From: JADJVL01 sp046331545
GTDB lineage: Bacteria; Acidobacteriota; Holophagae; Holophagales; Holophagaceae
Length of the DNA stretch: 64,000 nt
NCBI GenBank assembly: GCA_046331545.1
Contig: JAXLQR010000002.1
Location: 868,001 to 932,000, forward strand
Reading direction: 5' to 3'
Shown: positions 38,052 through 46,519 of the stretch, piece by piece
Numbering within the stretch: the first letter of the stretch is position 1
Layout: every line of letters begins with the position of its first letter
The notes under the pieces: model-generated
What the model was told of the DNA's origin: nothing
Seen by the model: only the letters and a program-made list of their open reading frames with translations
Databases searched by the model: none
Translations under genes and position numbers: made by a program

Positions 38052-39083
38052 ATGGACACGAGGCCGAGCCGCCAGCCCGCCACCCCGCCGATGGAACCGA
38101 GGGGGGGCCGGGCCCTGCACGCCCTCGCCGGACTCCTGCGCCGGGAGGACCTCGACCCCTTCGCCCTCTTCGACGCGGCGCTAGAGCTGCTGGTCCGCCA
38201 CTTCCAGGTGGACCACGCGCTCATCACCCGGCTCCAGGAGGGCCAGCTCGACACGTTCTGGTGGGCCCACGCCGGCACCGGCGCCAAGCCCCCCATGGAG
38301 CTGCACCAGGGCCTGAACCTGTGCGCCCGCGTCCTCCAGGAGCCCGACGGCAGGCTGGCCCTCGGGGACGTCTTCCGCTCCGAGGGCGGCCCCTGGCTGC
38401 GGGCCTTCGCCGGCGTGGCGCTGCGCGAGGGGACGCGGCCGGTGGGCACCCTCGCCCTCCTCCACAGCCGTCCCTTCGTGTTCACCGCCGAGGACCTGGA
38501 CTTCCTCCGTTCCGTGGCCGGCGTGGTGGGTCGGGCCATGGAGGTGGAGAACCTGAAGTACGAGCTGCAGGTGGCCCGGGACGCCCTGGCGCTCTCCTCC
38601 GCCGTGGTGGAGGACAGCGCCCTGGAGAGCCAGGCCACCGGGCTGCCGAACCGGCGGTACCTCGAGGTCTGGATGAAGGGCCACCTCCACCACGCCCGGC
38701 GGAACAAGGGCATGCTGGCCGTGGCCACCTGGGCGCCCCCGTCCCAGGGGCCTCGGCGGGGGGCCGTCCTCCGCGCCGCCGCGGCCTTCGCCCAGTCCCT
38801 GCGGGGCGAGGACCTGGTGGTGGAGCTGGCGCCGGACCGCCTGCTGCTCCTGCTCCCGCAGACGGCCCAGGAAGGCGCGGAGCACGTGCTCCAGCGGGCC
38901 TGGAAGGCCCTGGGCCGGCCGGCGGTGGGAGCCACGCTGTGGCTCGCGGACCGCGACGACCTGATGATGCAGGCGGCCCTGCGCCGGGCGGAGCAGGCCC
39001 GGGCCGAAGCCGCGCGGCAGTACCCCGCCGGGGGGATCGTCTGGCGACTTCCCACCCTCGTCGCCCTGGACGCGCCACCCTAG
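38052..39083 (+). CDS. GAF protein with degenerate GGDEF domain
   Basis: 343 residues. A GAF-like sensor domain occupies about 40-175 (LFDAALELLVRHFQVDHALI ... VGTLALLHSRPFVFTAEDLDFLRSVAG). The C-terminal domain begins TGLPNRRYLEVWMKGHLHHARRNKG, clearly GGDEF-like, and continues to RGEDLVVELAPDRLLLLLPQT, where the signature GG(D/E)EF should sit but is missing. It therefore should not make c-di-GMP; a regulatory role is more likely. The start at 38052 was chosen after the divergent promoter gap. Confidence 0.82.
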   Translation: MDTRPSRQPATPPMEPRGGRALHALAGLLRREDLDPFALFDAALELLVRHFQVDHALITRLQEGQLDTFWWAHAGTGAKPPMELHQGLNLCARVLQEPDGRLALGDVFRSEGGPWLRAFAGVALREGTRPVGTLALLHSRPFVFTAEDLDFLRSVAGVVGRAMEVENLKYELQVARDALALSSAVVEDSALESQATGLPNRRYLEVWMKGHLHHARRNKGMLAVATWAPPSQGPRRGAVLRAAAAFAQSLRGEDLVVELAPDRLLLLLPQTAQEGAEHVLQRAWKALGRPAVGATLWLADRDDLMMQAALRRAEQARAEAARQYPAGGIVWRLPTLVALDAPP

Positions 39084-39133
39084 GCCGCGGGGAGGCATTC
39101 CCCTCGCCGGCCCGGCCTTGGCATGCTTTCCCC

Positions 39134-39880
39134 ATGCCCGCTTCCCGGAGCCTGCTGGCGGCCCTCCTGATCTCCTCCGCCCTGAGGGCCGACGGCCTCG
39201 CGGACCTGAAGGCGGCCCTGGCCCGGCTGCCGGGGCGCGAGCCCGTGAAGGGCACGCTGGAGCTGCGCGTCACCCGCCAGACCGTGGAGGACCGTCGGCC
39301 CGTGGTGGTGCGCGGCCACGCCGCCGCGCGGGTGGAGGACGGGCCCCAGGGCCTGCGGCTCGCCCTGGGGCGGGAGGACCTGCAGCAGGCGGCGTCAGAG
39401 GGGCGCGCCCAGGCCCGGGAGCCCGAGCGGCCGGTGCCCCACCGGCTGGGCCTCCGGGAGCTGGACCCCCTGGACGCGGCGGAACTGCTGAACCACGCCG
39501 AGGCCCTGGCCCGCTACCTGGACAAGGCCGTCCTGCTGGAAGAGCGACGGGAACCCTGGAACGGGCGCCCCGCGCGGACCCTGGTGATCCGCGTGGAGCC
39601 CTCCCTCCCCCAGAGCCAGCGGCGCTACCTGAAGAAGGTCGAGGTCAACGCGCGGATCTGGCTGGGGGAGGACGGCGCCCCGCTGGGCCTGAGCTACCAG
39701 GCGGTCTACAGCGGCAGCCGCTTCTTCATCTCCTTCAAGGGCAGCATCCAGGAGGAGCGCCGCTTCGCGGTGGCCGGGGACCGGCTGCTGGTGCTCAGCC
39801 GGAGCGTGGAGGAATCGGCTTCCGGCTTCGGCTTCTCCTACACCAACCAGCGCAGCGCGAGCTTCACCCCCGACCGCTGA
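39134..39880 (+). CDS. Secreted protein, paralogue of 33512 gene
   Basis: 248 residues with a signal peptide (ASRSLLAALLISSALRAD). The mature sequence is related to the 33512 product along its length (see that entry). Its C-terminal third is strand-rich (GLSYQAVYSGSRFFISFKGS). It follows the GAF/GGDEF-like gene by 50 bases on the same strand. Function is unknown. Confidence 0.78.
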   Translation: MPASRSLLAALLISSALRADGLADLKAALARLPGREPVKGTLELRVTRQTVEDRRPVVVRGHAAARVEDGPQGLRLALGREDLQQAASEGRAQAREPERPVPHRLGLRELDPLDAAELLNHAEALARYLDKAVLLEERREPWNGRPARTLVIRVEPSLPQSQRRYLKKVEVNARIWLGEDGAPLGLSYQAVYSGSRFFISFKGSIQEERRFAVAGDRLLVLSRSVEESASGFGFSYTNQRSASFTPDR

Positions 39881-39886
39881 GGGCGC

Positions 39887-40573
39887 TCAGCCCCCCGGGC
39901 TGGACAGGTCCTCCTCCTCGGGCCCGGGCGGCTCGAGGGGCTCGGCCTCGCCGTCGGCCCAGCGCCGCAGGGTCGAGAGCAGGGAGGTGCCGTTGGCGGG
40001 CGGCGCCGGGCGGCCGAGGAGGTTCACCGCCTCCAGGTGCAGCTCGACGCTCTCCACGTCGCCGCGGTCGAAGCGCGCGCTCAGGTCGCAGAGGGCGAGG
40101 GAGCCCGGGCTGATCTCCGCCAGGTAGGCGATGGCCTTCACTCCCTTCGGCACCGTGACCCGCCAGACGGGGCAGGCCCGGCCCTGGAAGCGCAGGGCGT
40201 AGGCTTCGGGGGTGGTCTCGGCGGAGGGTCCCGAGAAGTAGAGGAGCCGCTCGGCCCGGGCCAGGAGCGGCGCCTGGGCGTAGGGCGTGCCCTCCCCGCG
40301 CTCGGCCTCCAGCCGCCAGCCCCCGAGGCGGCGCTTCTTCACCTTGTTCACGGACTGCGTCGGCGGCGTCGGGATCAGGACGAAGGTGGCCTCGACGGGG
40401 GGCTCGCCCTTCAGCTTCAGCAGGATGCGGTAGCGCAGGCCCGTGCGGGTGAGGGGCCGGACCTTGAAGGGCGTCCCGTCGCCGGGGCCCTCCGCGGGAC
40501 GGGCCGGCGCCGGGCCCGCGAGGGCCGGCGCGAGGCACACGAGGGCGGGCGCGCGGAGCCGGAAGGGGAGCAT
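39887..40573 (-). CDS. Secreted hypothetical protein
   Basis: 228 residues from the ATG at 40573, with a signal peptide (MLPFRLRAPALVCLAPALAG). The body is strand-rich (GLRYRILLKLKGEPPVEATFVLI, TPEAYALRFQGRACPVWRVTVP) and the C-terminus is acidic and low-complexity. An ATG five codons upstream is possible. It converges on the 39134 gene with 6 bases between and is divergent from the HAD phosphatase. No family recognised. Confidence 0.72.
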   Translation of the reverse strand: MLPFRLRAPALVCLAPALAGPAPARPAEGPGDGTPFKVRPLTRTGLRYRILLKLKGEPPVEATFVLIPTPPTQSVNKVKKRRLGGWRLEAERGEGTPYAQAPLLARAERLLYFSGPSAETTPEAYALRFQGRACPVWRVTVPKGVKAIAYLAEISPGSLALCDLSARFDRGDVESVELHLEAVNLLGRPAPPANGTSLLSTLRRWADGEAEPLEPPGPEEEDLSSPGG

Positions 40574-40602
40574 GGGCCAGCATGCCATGGCAGGATGCGG
40601 GC

Positions 40603-41244
40603 ATGCCCCTCTGCTTCGACCTGGACGGCACCCTCGGCACCTTCGGCGGCGGGTACGCGCTGCTCCGGGAGGCCCTCGGGGAGCTCTGGGGCACGGCGCC
40701 GACCCGGGAGGAACTGCAGGCCTGCGCCGGCAGCACCGACTGGGAGATCGTGGACGAGCTGCACCGCCTGCGCTTCGGGACGGGACTGCCGGAGGCCGCC
40801 TACCTCGGCTTCGAGTCGGCCTGCCTCGCCCGCTTCGAGGCGGCCTTCCACCCCGAGGCGCAGGACCCCACGCGCTTCGAGGGCATCCTCGAGGGCCTCC
40901 ACCGGCTCGTGGACCTCGGCCACCGGGTCTGGCTCGTGAGCGGCAACACGCCCCGGACGCTGGCCTTCAAGGCCGACCGCCTGGGCATCGATCCGCGCGT
41001 GCCGCGGCTGGGCAGCCTGCCGGGCCTCACCCGCGCCGGCCTCATCCGGCGGGCCCTGGAAGGCTGTGCCGGGCCGCACCTCTACGTGGGCGACCGGCCC
41101 CACGACCGGGAGGCGGCGCGGGAGGCCGGCGTGCCCTTCCTCGGGATCGGAGCGGCGGTGCAGTCCGGGGGCCCCGCCCTCGACCCGGAGGCGGGACCGG
41201 AGGCCCTCGTGGCCCGGGTGGAGGCCCTGCTCGGCCGGACCTAG
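40603..41244 (+). CDS. HAD-superfamily hydrolase
   Basis: 213 residues. HAD motif I is FDLDGTLG (residues 5-12), motif II is the Ser in WLVSGNTPRT, motif III is the Lys in AFKADRLG, and motif IV is YVGDRPHDREAA. The insertion between motifs I and II is helical, as in phosphoglycolate-phosphatase-type (subfamily I) enzymes. Substrate is unknown. AGGA lies 7 bases before the ATG. Its stop overlaps the stop of the convergent Sel1 gene (shared CTAG). Confidence 0.85.
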   Translation: MPLCFDLDGTLGTFGGGYALLREALGELWGTAPTREELQACAGSTDWEIVDELHRLRFGTGLPEAAYLGFESACLARFEAAFHPEAQDPTRFEGILEGLHRLVDLGHRVWLVSGNTPRTLAFKADRLGIDPRVPRLGSLPGLTRAGLIRRALEGCAGPHLYVGDRPHDREAAREAGVPFLGIGAAVQSGGPALDPEAGPEALVARVEALLGRT

Positions 41245-42461
41245 CCGGGGAGCACCCTGCCCCCCTGGAGCCGCCGCGCGGCCTCCGCGCTGCCGGCCTC
41301 GGCCGCCCGCTCCAGCCAGGCCCGGGCGGAGGGCTTGTCGGGGAACCCGCCTTCGCCGGAGTCGAGCATGACGGCCAGCTCCAGCATGGACCGGGCATGG
41401 CCCGCCTCCGCGGCCCGGGTGTGCCAGAGCCGGGCGGCCAGGGCGTCCTTGTGCAGGCCGAGGGCGGCGCGGCGGTAGGCCTGGGCGAGGTCGTGGGCCG
41501 CCTGCGGGTCCCCCGCCTCGGCGCGGTCCATGAGCCGGGTCAGGCCGGCCTCCCGGCCGGGATTCCTCACCTCCCGCCAGAGCCAGACGCCCATCCCCGC
41601 GACGCCCGCCAGCATGGCCACGGGGATCCAGAGCGGCGCCTGGCGGTCGAAGCCCGGCGCGGCGAGGCCGGTGGAGACGGTGTAGATGATCCAGGCGGGG
41701 ATGGCGAGGAAGGTGAGGATGCCCAGGAGGAGCGCCAGCACCAGCGCCGTCCAGAAGGCGCCCTGGAACCAGCGACGCTTCGAGAGGTCCACCAGCCCAT
41801 CCAGGAAGCGCTCGTCCAGGGTGTCCCCGCCGCGCCTGCCCCGGACGGGCGCCGTGCTGCCCTGGTGGGCGAGGGCCGCGGAATGCCGGGGCTCCCGGCC
41901 CAGTCCCGCCTCGTTCCGCCGCGCGTCCCAGCGCAGGGCCTCCTCCAGGGCCTCGGGGCTGCCTTCCTGGCGCAGGGCCTCGGCGAGGCGGGCCATGCAG
42001 GCCCCCGAGCCCGCCTCGGCGCCCCGGCGCATCCAGTGGGCCGCCGCGGCCCGGTCCGGCGGCCCCGCGGCGCCCCAGGCGCAGGCTTCCGACATCCAGT
42101 GCATGGCGTCGGGCTGGCCGGCCTCGGCCGCCCGGCGGAACCAGGGCACCGCGCTTGCCTGGCCCGCGGGGCCGAGCCCGCCCTCCCAGAGAAGGAGCCC
42201 GTGCTCGAGCCACCCCTCCGGGTCCCCGGCGCGGACCGCCTGCTCCACGTAGGCCCTTGCCAGGGCCCCGCGGCCGGCCCCGCGGGCCCACGCGATCCAG
42301 AGCAGGGCCGGCCGGGGGTGGAAGGCGGCGCGGATCCGCCGCAGCCCGAGTTCCAGGAAGCCCAGCACCGCCCAGCGCAGGGGCGCCCAGGCCAGGATGA
42401 AGGCCAGCGGCGGCAGCAGGATGGCCACGAGGGCCAGCAGGGTGATGGGGTCCGGCGACAT
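41241..42461 (-). CDS. Sel1-repeat membrane protein
   Basis: 406 residues from the ATG at 42461. An N-terminal hydrophobic helix (about 5-27) is followed by Sel1-type repeats (ASAVPWFRRAAEAGQPDAMHWMSEA, RAAAAHWMRRGAEAGSGACMARLAEA). Two further membrane helices (about 235-285) are followed by more Sel1 repeats to the end (ALAARLWHTRAAEAGHARSMLELAVML). Sel1 repeats mediate protein contacts. The role is unknown. 16 bases separate its start from that of the divergent rhodanese gene. Confidence 0.85.
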   Translation of the reverse strand: MSPDPITLLALVAILLPPLAFILAWAPLRWAVLGFLELGLRRIRAAFHPRPALLWIAWARGAGRGALARAYVEQAVRAGDPEGWLEHGLLLWEGGLGPAGQASAVPWFRRAAEAGQPDAMHWMSEACAWGAAGPPDRAAAAHWMRRGAEAGSGACMARLAEALRQEGSPEALEEALRWDARRNEAGLGREPRHSAALAHQGSTAPVRGRRGGDTLDERFLDGLVDLSKRRWFQGAFWTALVLALLLGILTFLAIPAWIIYTVSTGLAAPGFDRQAPLWIPVAMLAGVAGMGVWLWREVRNPGREAGLTRLMDRAEAGDPQAAHDLAQAYRRAALGLHKDALAARLWHTRAAEAGHARSMLELAVMLDSGEGGFPDKPSARAWLERAAEAGSAEAARRLQGGRVLPG

Positions 42462-42477
42462 CGGGCACCATGGTGGC

Positions 42478-43329
42478 ATGGCCCTTCCGCTCTGCTCCGC
42501 CGCCGACCTCCGGGACGCCCTGGACTCCGTGATCCTGCTGGATGCCCGCCCCCGGGCCGACTACGAGGCCGGGCACCTGGCCGGCGCACGGCACGCGGAC
42601 CCCGAGCGGGACCTCAGCGCCGCCGCGCAGGAAGGCCACGATCCCGCGAAGGGCGGGCGCCATCCCCTGCCGCCCCTGCGGGCCTTCTGCGCCACCGTGG
42701 GCCGCTGGGGCGTGGCGCCCGGCGCGCGGGTGGTGGTCTACGACAGTTCCGGGGGCGGGAACGCCGCGGCGCGGGCATGGTGGATGCTGCGTGCCCTCGG
42801 GCTGGAGGGCGTCCAGGTGCTGGACGGCGGCCTGCCGGCGGCTCTCGAGGCGGGACTCGAGCTCACCGGGGAGATCCCGGTGGTGCGGTCGGAGGAGCCC
42901 TTCCCCGCCGCCCGCTGGCACAGCACCACGGCGGACCTGGACATCGTGGCGAAGCTCGCGAGGCATCCGGACTGGAAGGTGCTGGACGTGCGCAGCCGGG
43001 AACGCTTCCGGGGCGAGACGGAGCCCTTCGACCCCGCGGCGGGCCACATCCCCGGCGCGGTGAACCTGCCCTGGAGCGAGAACCTCGGCCCCGACGGCCG
43101 CTTCAAGTCCGCCGAGGACCTGCGAGCGCTCTACGGCCCCCTGACGAAGGACCTGCGCCCCGACCACCTCGTGGTCCACTGCGGCAGCGGCGTCACCGCC
43201 TGCCACACCCTCCTCGCCCTGGAACTGGCCGGCTTCCGCGGCCCCGAGGGCGAGGCTCCGGCCCTCTACGTCGGCAGCTGGAGCGAGTGGTGCCGCAGCG
43301 GGCGGGAGCAGGCGACCGGCGACGCCTGA
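42478..43329 (+). CDS. Thiosulfate/3-mercaptopyruvate sulfurtransferase
   Basis: 283 residues, a tandem-rhodanese protein of normal length. The N-terminal inactive domain has ILLDARPRADYEAGHLAGA; the C-terminal domain has WKVLDVRSRERFRGE and the catalytic loop HCGSGVTAC with the active Cys. The CGSGVT form is nearer to mercaptopyruvate sulfurtransferase than to CRKGVT-type rhodanese. It moves sulfane sulfur to cyanide or thiols, in the cytosol as no signal peptide is seen. Confidence 0.9.
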   Translation: MALPLCSAADLRDALDSVILLDARPRADYEAGHLAGARHADPERDLSAAAQEGHDPAKGGRHPLPPLRAFCATVGRWGVAPGARVVVYDSSGGGNAAARAWWMLRALGLEGVQVLDGGLPAALEAGLELTGEIPVVRSEEPFPAARWHSTTADLDIVAKLARHPDWKVLDVRSRERFRGETEPFDPAAGHIPGAVNLPWSENLGPDGRFKSAEDLRALYGPLTKDLRPDHLVVHCGSGVTACHTLLALELAGFRGPEGEAPALYVGSWSEWCRSGREQATGDA

Positions 43330-43393
43330 CCCCGGCCGCGGAGGGAAGGTCGGAGGCGGGAGGTCCGGGGCCGTCCCCGTGCCACACTCGTGG

Positions 43394-44647
43394 ATGGGCC
43401 TCGCTCCGCTCCTCCGCCGCGCCGCCTCGCCCTGGCGGGGGCTCGAAGGCCTGCCTCCGGCGGTGTGGATCCTCTCCGCGGCGACGCTCCTCAACCGGGC
43501 GGGCACCATGGCCCTGCCCTTCCTGGTGCTCTACCTCACCAAGGCCCTGGGGCTGCCCGCGGCCCAGGCGGGCCAGGCCTTCGTGGCCTACGGGCTCGCC
43601 GCCATGGTGGCCGCGCCGGCCGGGGGCTGGCTGGCGGACCGCATCGGCCACCTGCGGATGATGATGCTGTCCCTCGCGGTGTCGGGCGGGCTCCTCTTCG
43701 CCCTGCCGCTCCTCCGCGCCTGGCCCGCCGTGCTGGCCCTCACGGTGGCGTGGTCCCTGGCCGGCGAGGCCTTCCGTCCCGCGGCCATGGCCATCCTCAC
43801 GGACCTCGCGCCCGTGGAGCGCCGCAAGGCCGTGTTCGCCCTCAACCGGCTCGCCATCAACCTCGGCATGAGCGTCGGTCCCGCCGTCGGGGGCTTCCTC
43901 GCCATGCATTCCTTCCGGGCCCTCTTCTGGCTCGACGGTTTCACCAGCCTGCTCTCCGCCGCGGTGATCCTCGCCTTCGTGCGGGTCCGGGAGCACCGGC
44001 CGCCGCGGGAGCGCGCCGGCGACGGCCCGCGTGGCGCCTGGCGGGACGGGGCCTTCCTCTTCTTCATCCTCGCGGCCCTCCCGGTGCTGGTGGTCTTCTT
44101 CCAGCACGAGGGACCCCTGCCCGTCTTCCTGGTGCGGGATCTGGCGTTCCCGGAGTCCTTCTACGGCCTCCTCTTCACGGTGAACACGGTGCTCATCGTG
44201 CTCGTGGAAGTGCGCCTGAACCTCGCCACGGCCCACTGGCCCCACCGTCGCACCCTCGCCCTGGGCGCGGTGCTCTACGCCGTGGGCTTCGGCGCCATCG
44301 CCGTCGTGCACACCAAGGCCGGCATCCTCGCCACGGTGGTGGCGTGGACCTTCGGGGAGATGATGCTGCTGCCGGCCTGCAGCGACTACGTGGCGCACCT
44401 CGCGCCGCCGGAGCGCCGGGGGGAGTACATGGGCGTCTGGGGGCTCGGCATCGGCACCGCCTTCGCCTTCGGGCCCTGGCTCGGCACCTGGATGCTGGAC
44501 CGCTGGGGCGCCACCCTGCTGTGGTCCTCCATGGGCGCCCTCGGGCTGTGCTCCGCCGCCCTGCTGCTGCGGATCAGGGCCGCTGGAGCTCCCGCCGGTC
44601 CACCAGGACCCAGGTCCGCCCCTTCCACTGGGCCGAGTCCGGATTGA
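43394..44647 (+). CDS. MFS transporter
   Basis: 417 residues with about 12 membrane helices. The loop between helices 2 and 3 carries the MFS signature (GGWLADRIGHLRM). The substrate is unknown; the layout fits the drug:H+ antiporter group. The last 25 residues are low-complexity (Pro, Ala, Gly, Ser) and lie antisense to the end of the next gene, which suggests the stop has moved downstream. Start taken as the ATG at 43394; a GTG five codons earlier is possible. Confidence 0.88.
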   Translation: MGLAPLLRRAASPWRGLEGLPPAVWILSAATLLNRAGTMALPFLVLYLTKALGLPAAQAGQAFVAYGLAAMVAAPAGGWLADRIGHLRMMMLSLAVSGGLLFALPLLRAWPAVLALTVAWSLAGEAFRPAAMAILTDLAPVERRKAVFALNRLAINLGMSVGPAVGGFLAMHSFRALFWLDGFTSLLSAAVILAFVRVREHRPPRERAGDGPRGAWRDGAFLFFILAALPVLVVFFQHEGPLPVFLVRDLAFPESFYGLLFTVNTVLIVLVEVRLNLATAHWPHRRTLALGAVLYAVGFGAIAVVHTKAGILATVVAWTFGEMMLLPACSDYVAHLAPPERRGEYMGVWGLGIGTAFAFGPWLGTWMLDRWGATLLWSSMGALGLCSAALLLRIRAAGAPAGPPGPRSAPSTGPSPD

Positions 44648-44978
44648 AGAGGAGGTCGGCGGGCTTGAGCTCCACGGGCTTGCGCTTCGGATCCGCGGTG
44701 AACAGGAAGACCTGCTCGATCTCCCGGAAGGCCTCGCTGCCCTCCGGCAGCATCACGTACCGCGCCAGAAACTGGCCGTCCGAGACGTAGGCTTCGTAGA
44801 GGTAGTGCCGGCAGTCCACCGCCGCCACCGCGTGGGACGCGGCCCGTAGCCAGGCGGGCGCGGGCGGCGCGCCCGGGGGGACCGGAAGCTGGCCCACGCG
44901 GCGGGAGCCGTCAGGCTCGGGTTCGGGGGGCAGGCCCGGCAGGACCAGGGCGGGGGGAGGCGGGGGGAGGAAGAGCAT
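44574..44978 (-). CDS. Hypothetical protein overlapping the MFS gene
   Basis: 134 residues from the ATG at 44978. The N-terminal 40 residues are Pro-rich; the rest is a compact domain (AVDCRHYLYEAYVSDGQFLARYVMLPEG ... DLLFNPDSAQWKGRTWVLVDRREL). An ATG at 45050 is possible but would include an AT-rich stretch that looks like a promoter. The 3' 74 bases overlap the convergent MFS gene. No family recognised. Confidence 0.65.
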   Translation of the reverse strand: MLFLPPPPPALVLPGLPPEPEPDGSRRVGQLPVPPGAPPAPAWLRAASHAVAAVDCRHYLYEAYVSDGQFLARYVMLPEGSEAFREIEQVFLFTADPKRKPVELKPADLLFNPDSAQWKGRTWVLVDRRELQRP

Positions 44979-45200
44979 GGGGCGGCGGCTCCGGCCCCAG
45001 CTTGGAACGGTGAGCCGTCCCGCAGCTGTGAATTCTTGTAAATTTTCCATGAACCTGGAATTATCCCAACCCTTCGCTGGAACGAGACGCGCTCCGCCGC
45101 GGCGTGAGGGCGGTCACCCGGAGGACGCGCTAGCCTGCGAGGGCTTCGGGCCCTGCCGCCCGGCCGGACCTCGCCCTCGCCATCCTCACCAGGAGCCGCC

Positions 45201-46418
45201 ATGACCGCCGGAACCCTTTCCGCCCAGGCCCTCATCGACCTCGAGTCCCGCTACGGGGCCCACAACTACCATCCCCTCGACGTGGTCGCCGAGCGGGGCG
45301 AGGGCGTCCACCTCTGGGACGTGGACGGCAAGCGCTACATGGACTTCCTCGCCGCCTACTCGGCGGTGAACCAGGGCCACAACCACCCGCGCATCGTGCA
45401 GGCCCTCATGGTGCAGGCCCAGCGCCTGGCGCTGACCAGCCGCGCCTTCCGCAACGACCAGTTCCCGCCCCTGCTGGAGAAGCTCTGCACGCTGACCGGC
45501 TTCGACAAGGCCCTGCTCATGAACAGCGGCGCCGAGGCGGTGGAGACGGCCCTGAAGGCCATGCGCAAGTGGGCCTACGACGCGAAGGGCATCGCGTACC
45601 CGCAGGCCGAGATCATCGTCGCCGAGGGCAACTTCCACGGCCGGACCACGACCATCGTGGGCTTCAGCACGGACCCCGACAGCACCAGCCGCTTCGGGCC
45701 CTTCACGCCGGGCTTCCGGATCGTCCCCTACGGCGACCTCGCCGCCGTCGAGGCCGCCATCAACCCCAACACCGCCGCGATCTTCATGGAGCCCATCCAG
45801 GGCGAGGCCGGGGTGCTCATTCCTCCGCCGGGCTTCCTCAAGGGCCTGCGACAGCTCGCGGACAAGCACGGCATCCTGCTGGTCCTCGACGAGATCCAGT
45901 CGGGCCTTGGCCGCACCGGCAAGCTCTTCGCCTTCGAGCACGAGGGCATCCGCCCCGACGCCATCACCATCGGCAAGGCGCTGAGCGGCGGCCTCTACCC
46001 GGTGAGCGCCTTCCTGGCCAACGACGCGGTGATGAACGTCTTCACCCCGGGCATCCACGGCTCCACCTACGGCGGCAATCCCCTGGCCTGCGCCGTGGCG
46101 AGCGCGGCCCTCGACGTGCTGCGGGACGAGCACCTCGTGGAGCGCGCCGCGGAGCTGGGCGGCCACCTGGCCTACCGCCTGCAGGGCCTGGCCTCGCCGA
46201 GGGTGAAGGGCGTGCGCTGCCGCGGCCTGTGGGCCGGCGTGGACCTGGTGCCCGAGGCCGGCGGGGCGCGGAAGTACTGCTACCGGCTCAAGGACCGCGG
46301 GATGCTCTGCAAGGACACCCACGTGGACACCATCCGGCTGGCGCCGCCCCTGGTCATCACCAAGGAGCAGGTGGACTGGGCCGTGGACCAGCTCGAGGCC
46401 GTGCTCGCGGAGCCCTGA
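45201..46418 (+). CDS. rocD: Ornithine aminotransferase
   Basis: 405 residues, a class III PLP aminotransferase. It converts ornithine and 2-oxoglutarate to glutamate semialdehyde and glutamate. Diagnostic parts are ESRYGAHNYHPLDVV at the N-terminus (the ornithine aminotransferase opening), MNSGAEAVETALK, FHGRT, LDEIQSGLGRTGK and the PLP lysine in TIGKALSGG. The length matches. A strong terminator follows. The next gene may be an ornithine cyclodeaminase, which makes this locus an ornithine-degradation pair. Confidence 0.96.
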   Translation: MTAGTLSAQALIDLESRYGAHNYHPLDVVAERGEGVHLWDVDGKRYMDFLAAYSAVNQGHNHPRIVQALMVQAQRLALTSRAFRNDQFPPLLEKLCTLTGFDKALLMNSGAEAVETALKAMRKWAYDAKGIAYPQAEIIVAEGNFHGRTTTIVGFSTDPDSTSRFGPFTPGFRIVPYGDLAAVEAAINPNTAAIFMEPIQGEAGVLIPPPGFLKGLRQLADKHGILLVLDEIQSGLGRTGKLFAFEHEGIRPDAITIGKALSGGLYPVSAFLANDAVMNVFTPGIHGSTYGGNPLACAVASAALDVLRDEHLVERAAELGGHLAYRLQGLASPRVKGVRCRGLWAGVDLVPEAGGARKYCYRLKDRGMLCKDTHVDTIRLAPPLVITKEQVDWAVDQLEAVLAEP

Positions 46419-46435
46419 GATTCGGCGGTTTCATC

Positions 46436-46468
46436 GGAGGGCGCCCGGACGGGCGCCCTCCGCTTTTT
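46436..46468 (+). terminator. Rho-independent terminator after rocD
   Basis: An 11-bp perfect GC stem (46436-46446 with 46451-46461), a GGAC loop and a run of five T at 46464-46468. The T-run overlaps the -35 candidate of the next gene. Confidence 0.9.
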
Positions 46469-46495
46469 GGGGCTGCGCGGTCCTGCCCGTAGAAT
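46467..46495 (+). promoter_or_regulatory. Candidate promoter for the 46520 gene
   Basis: TTGGGG (46467-46472), a 17-base spacer and TAGAAT (46490-46495), 24 bases before the ATG. With the terminator just upstream this suggests separate transcription from rocD. Confidence 0.45.
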
Positions 46496-46519
46496 GGGCG
46501 TTTCCGCCGCGGAGCCTCC

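Noticed and set aside
45036..45064. TTGTAA-17-AATTAT as a rocD promoter
   Set aside because: The AT-rich patch is notable, but the -10 match is poor and it is about 140 bases from the rocD start; it could as well serve the minus-strand gene.
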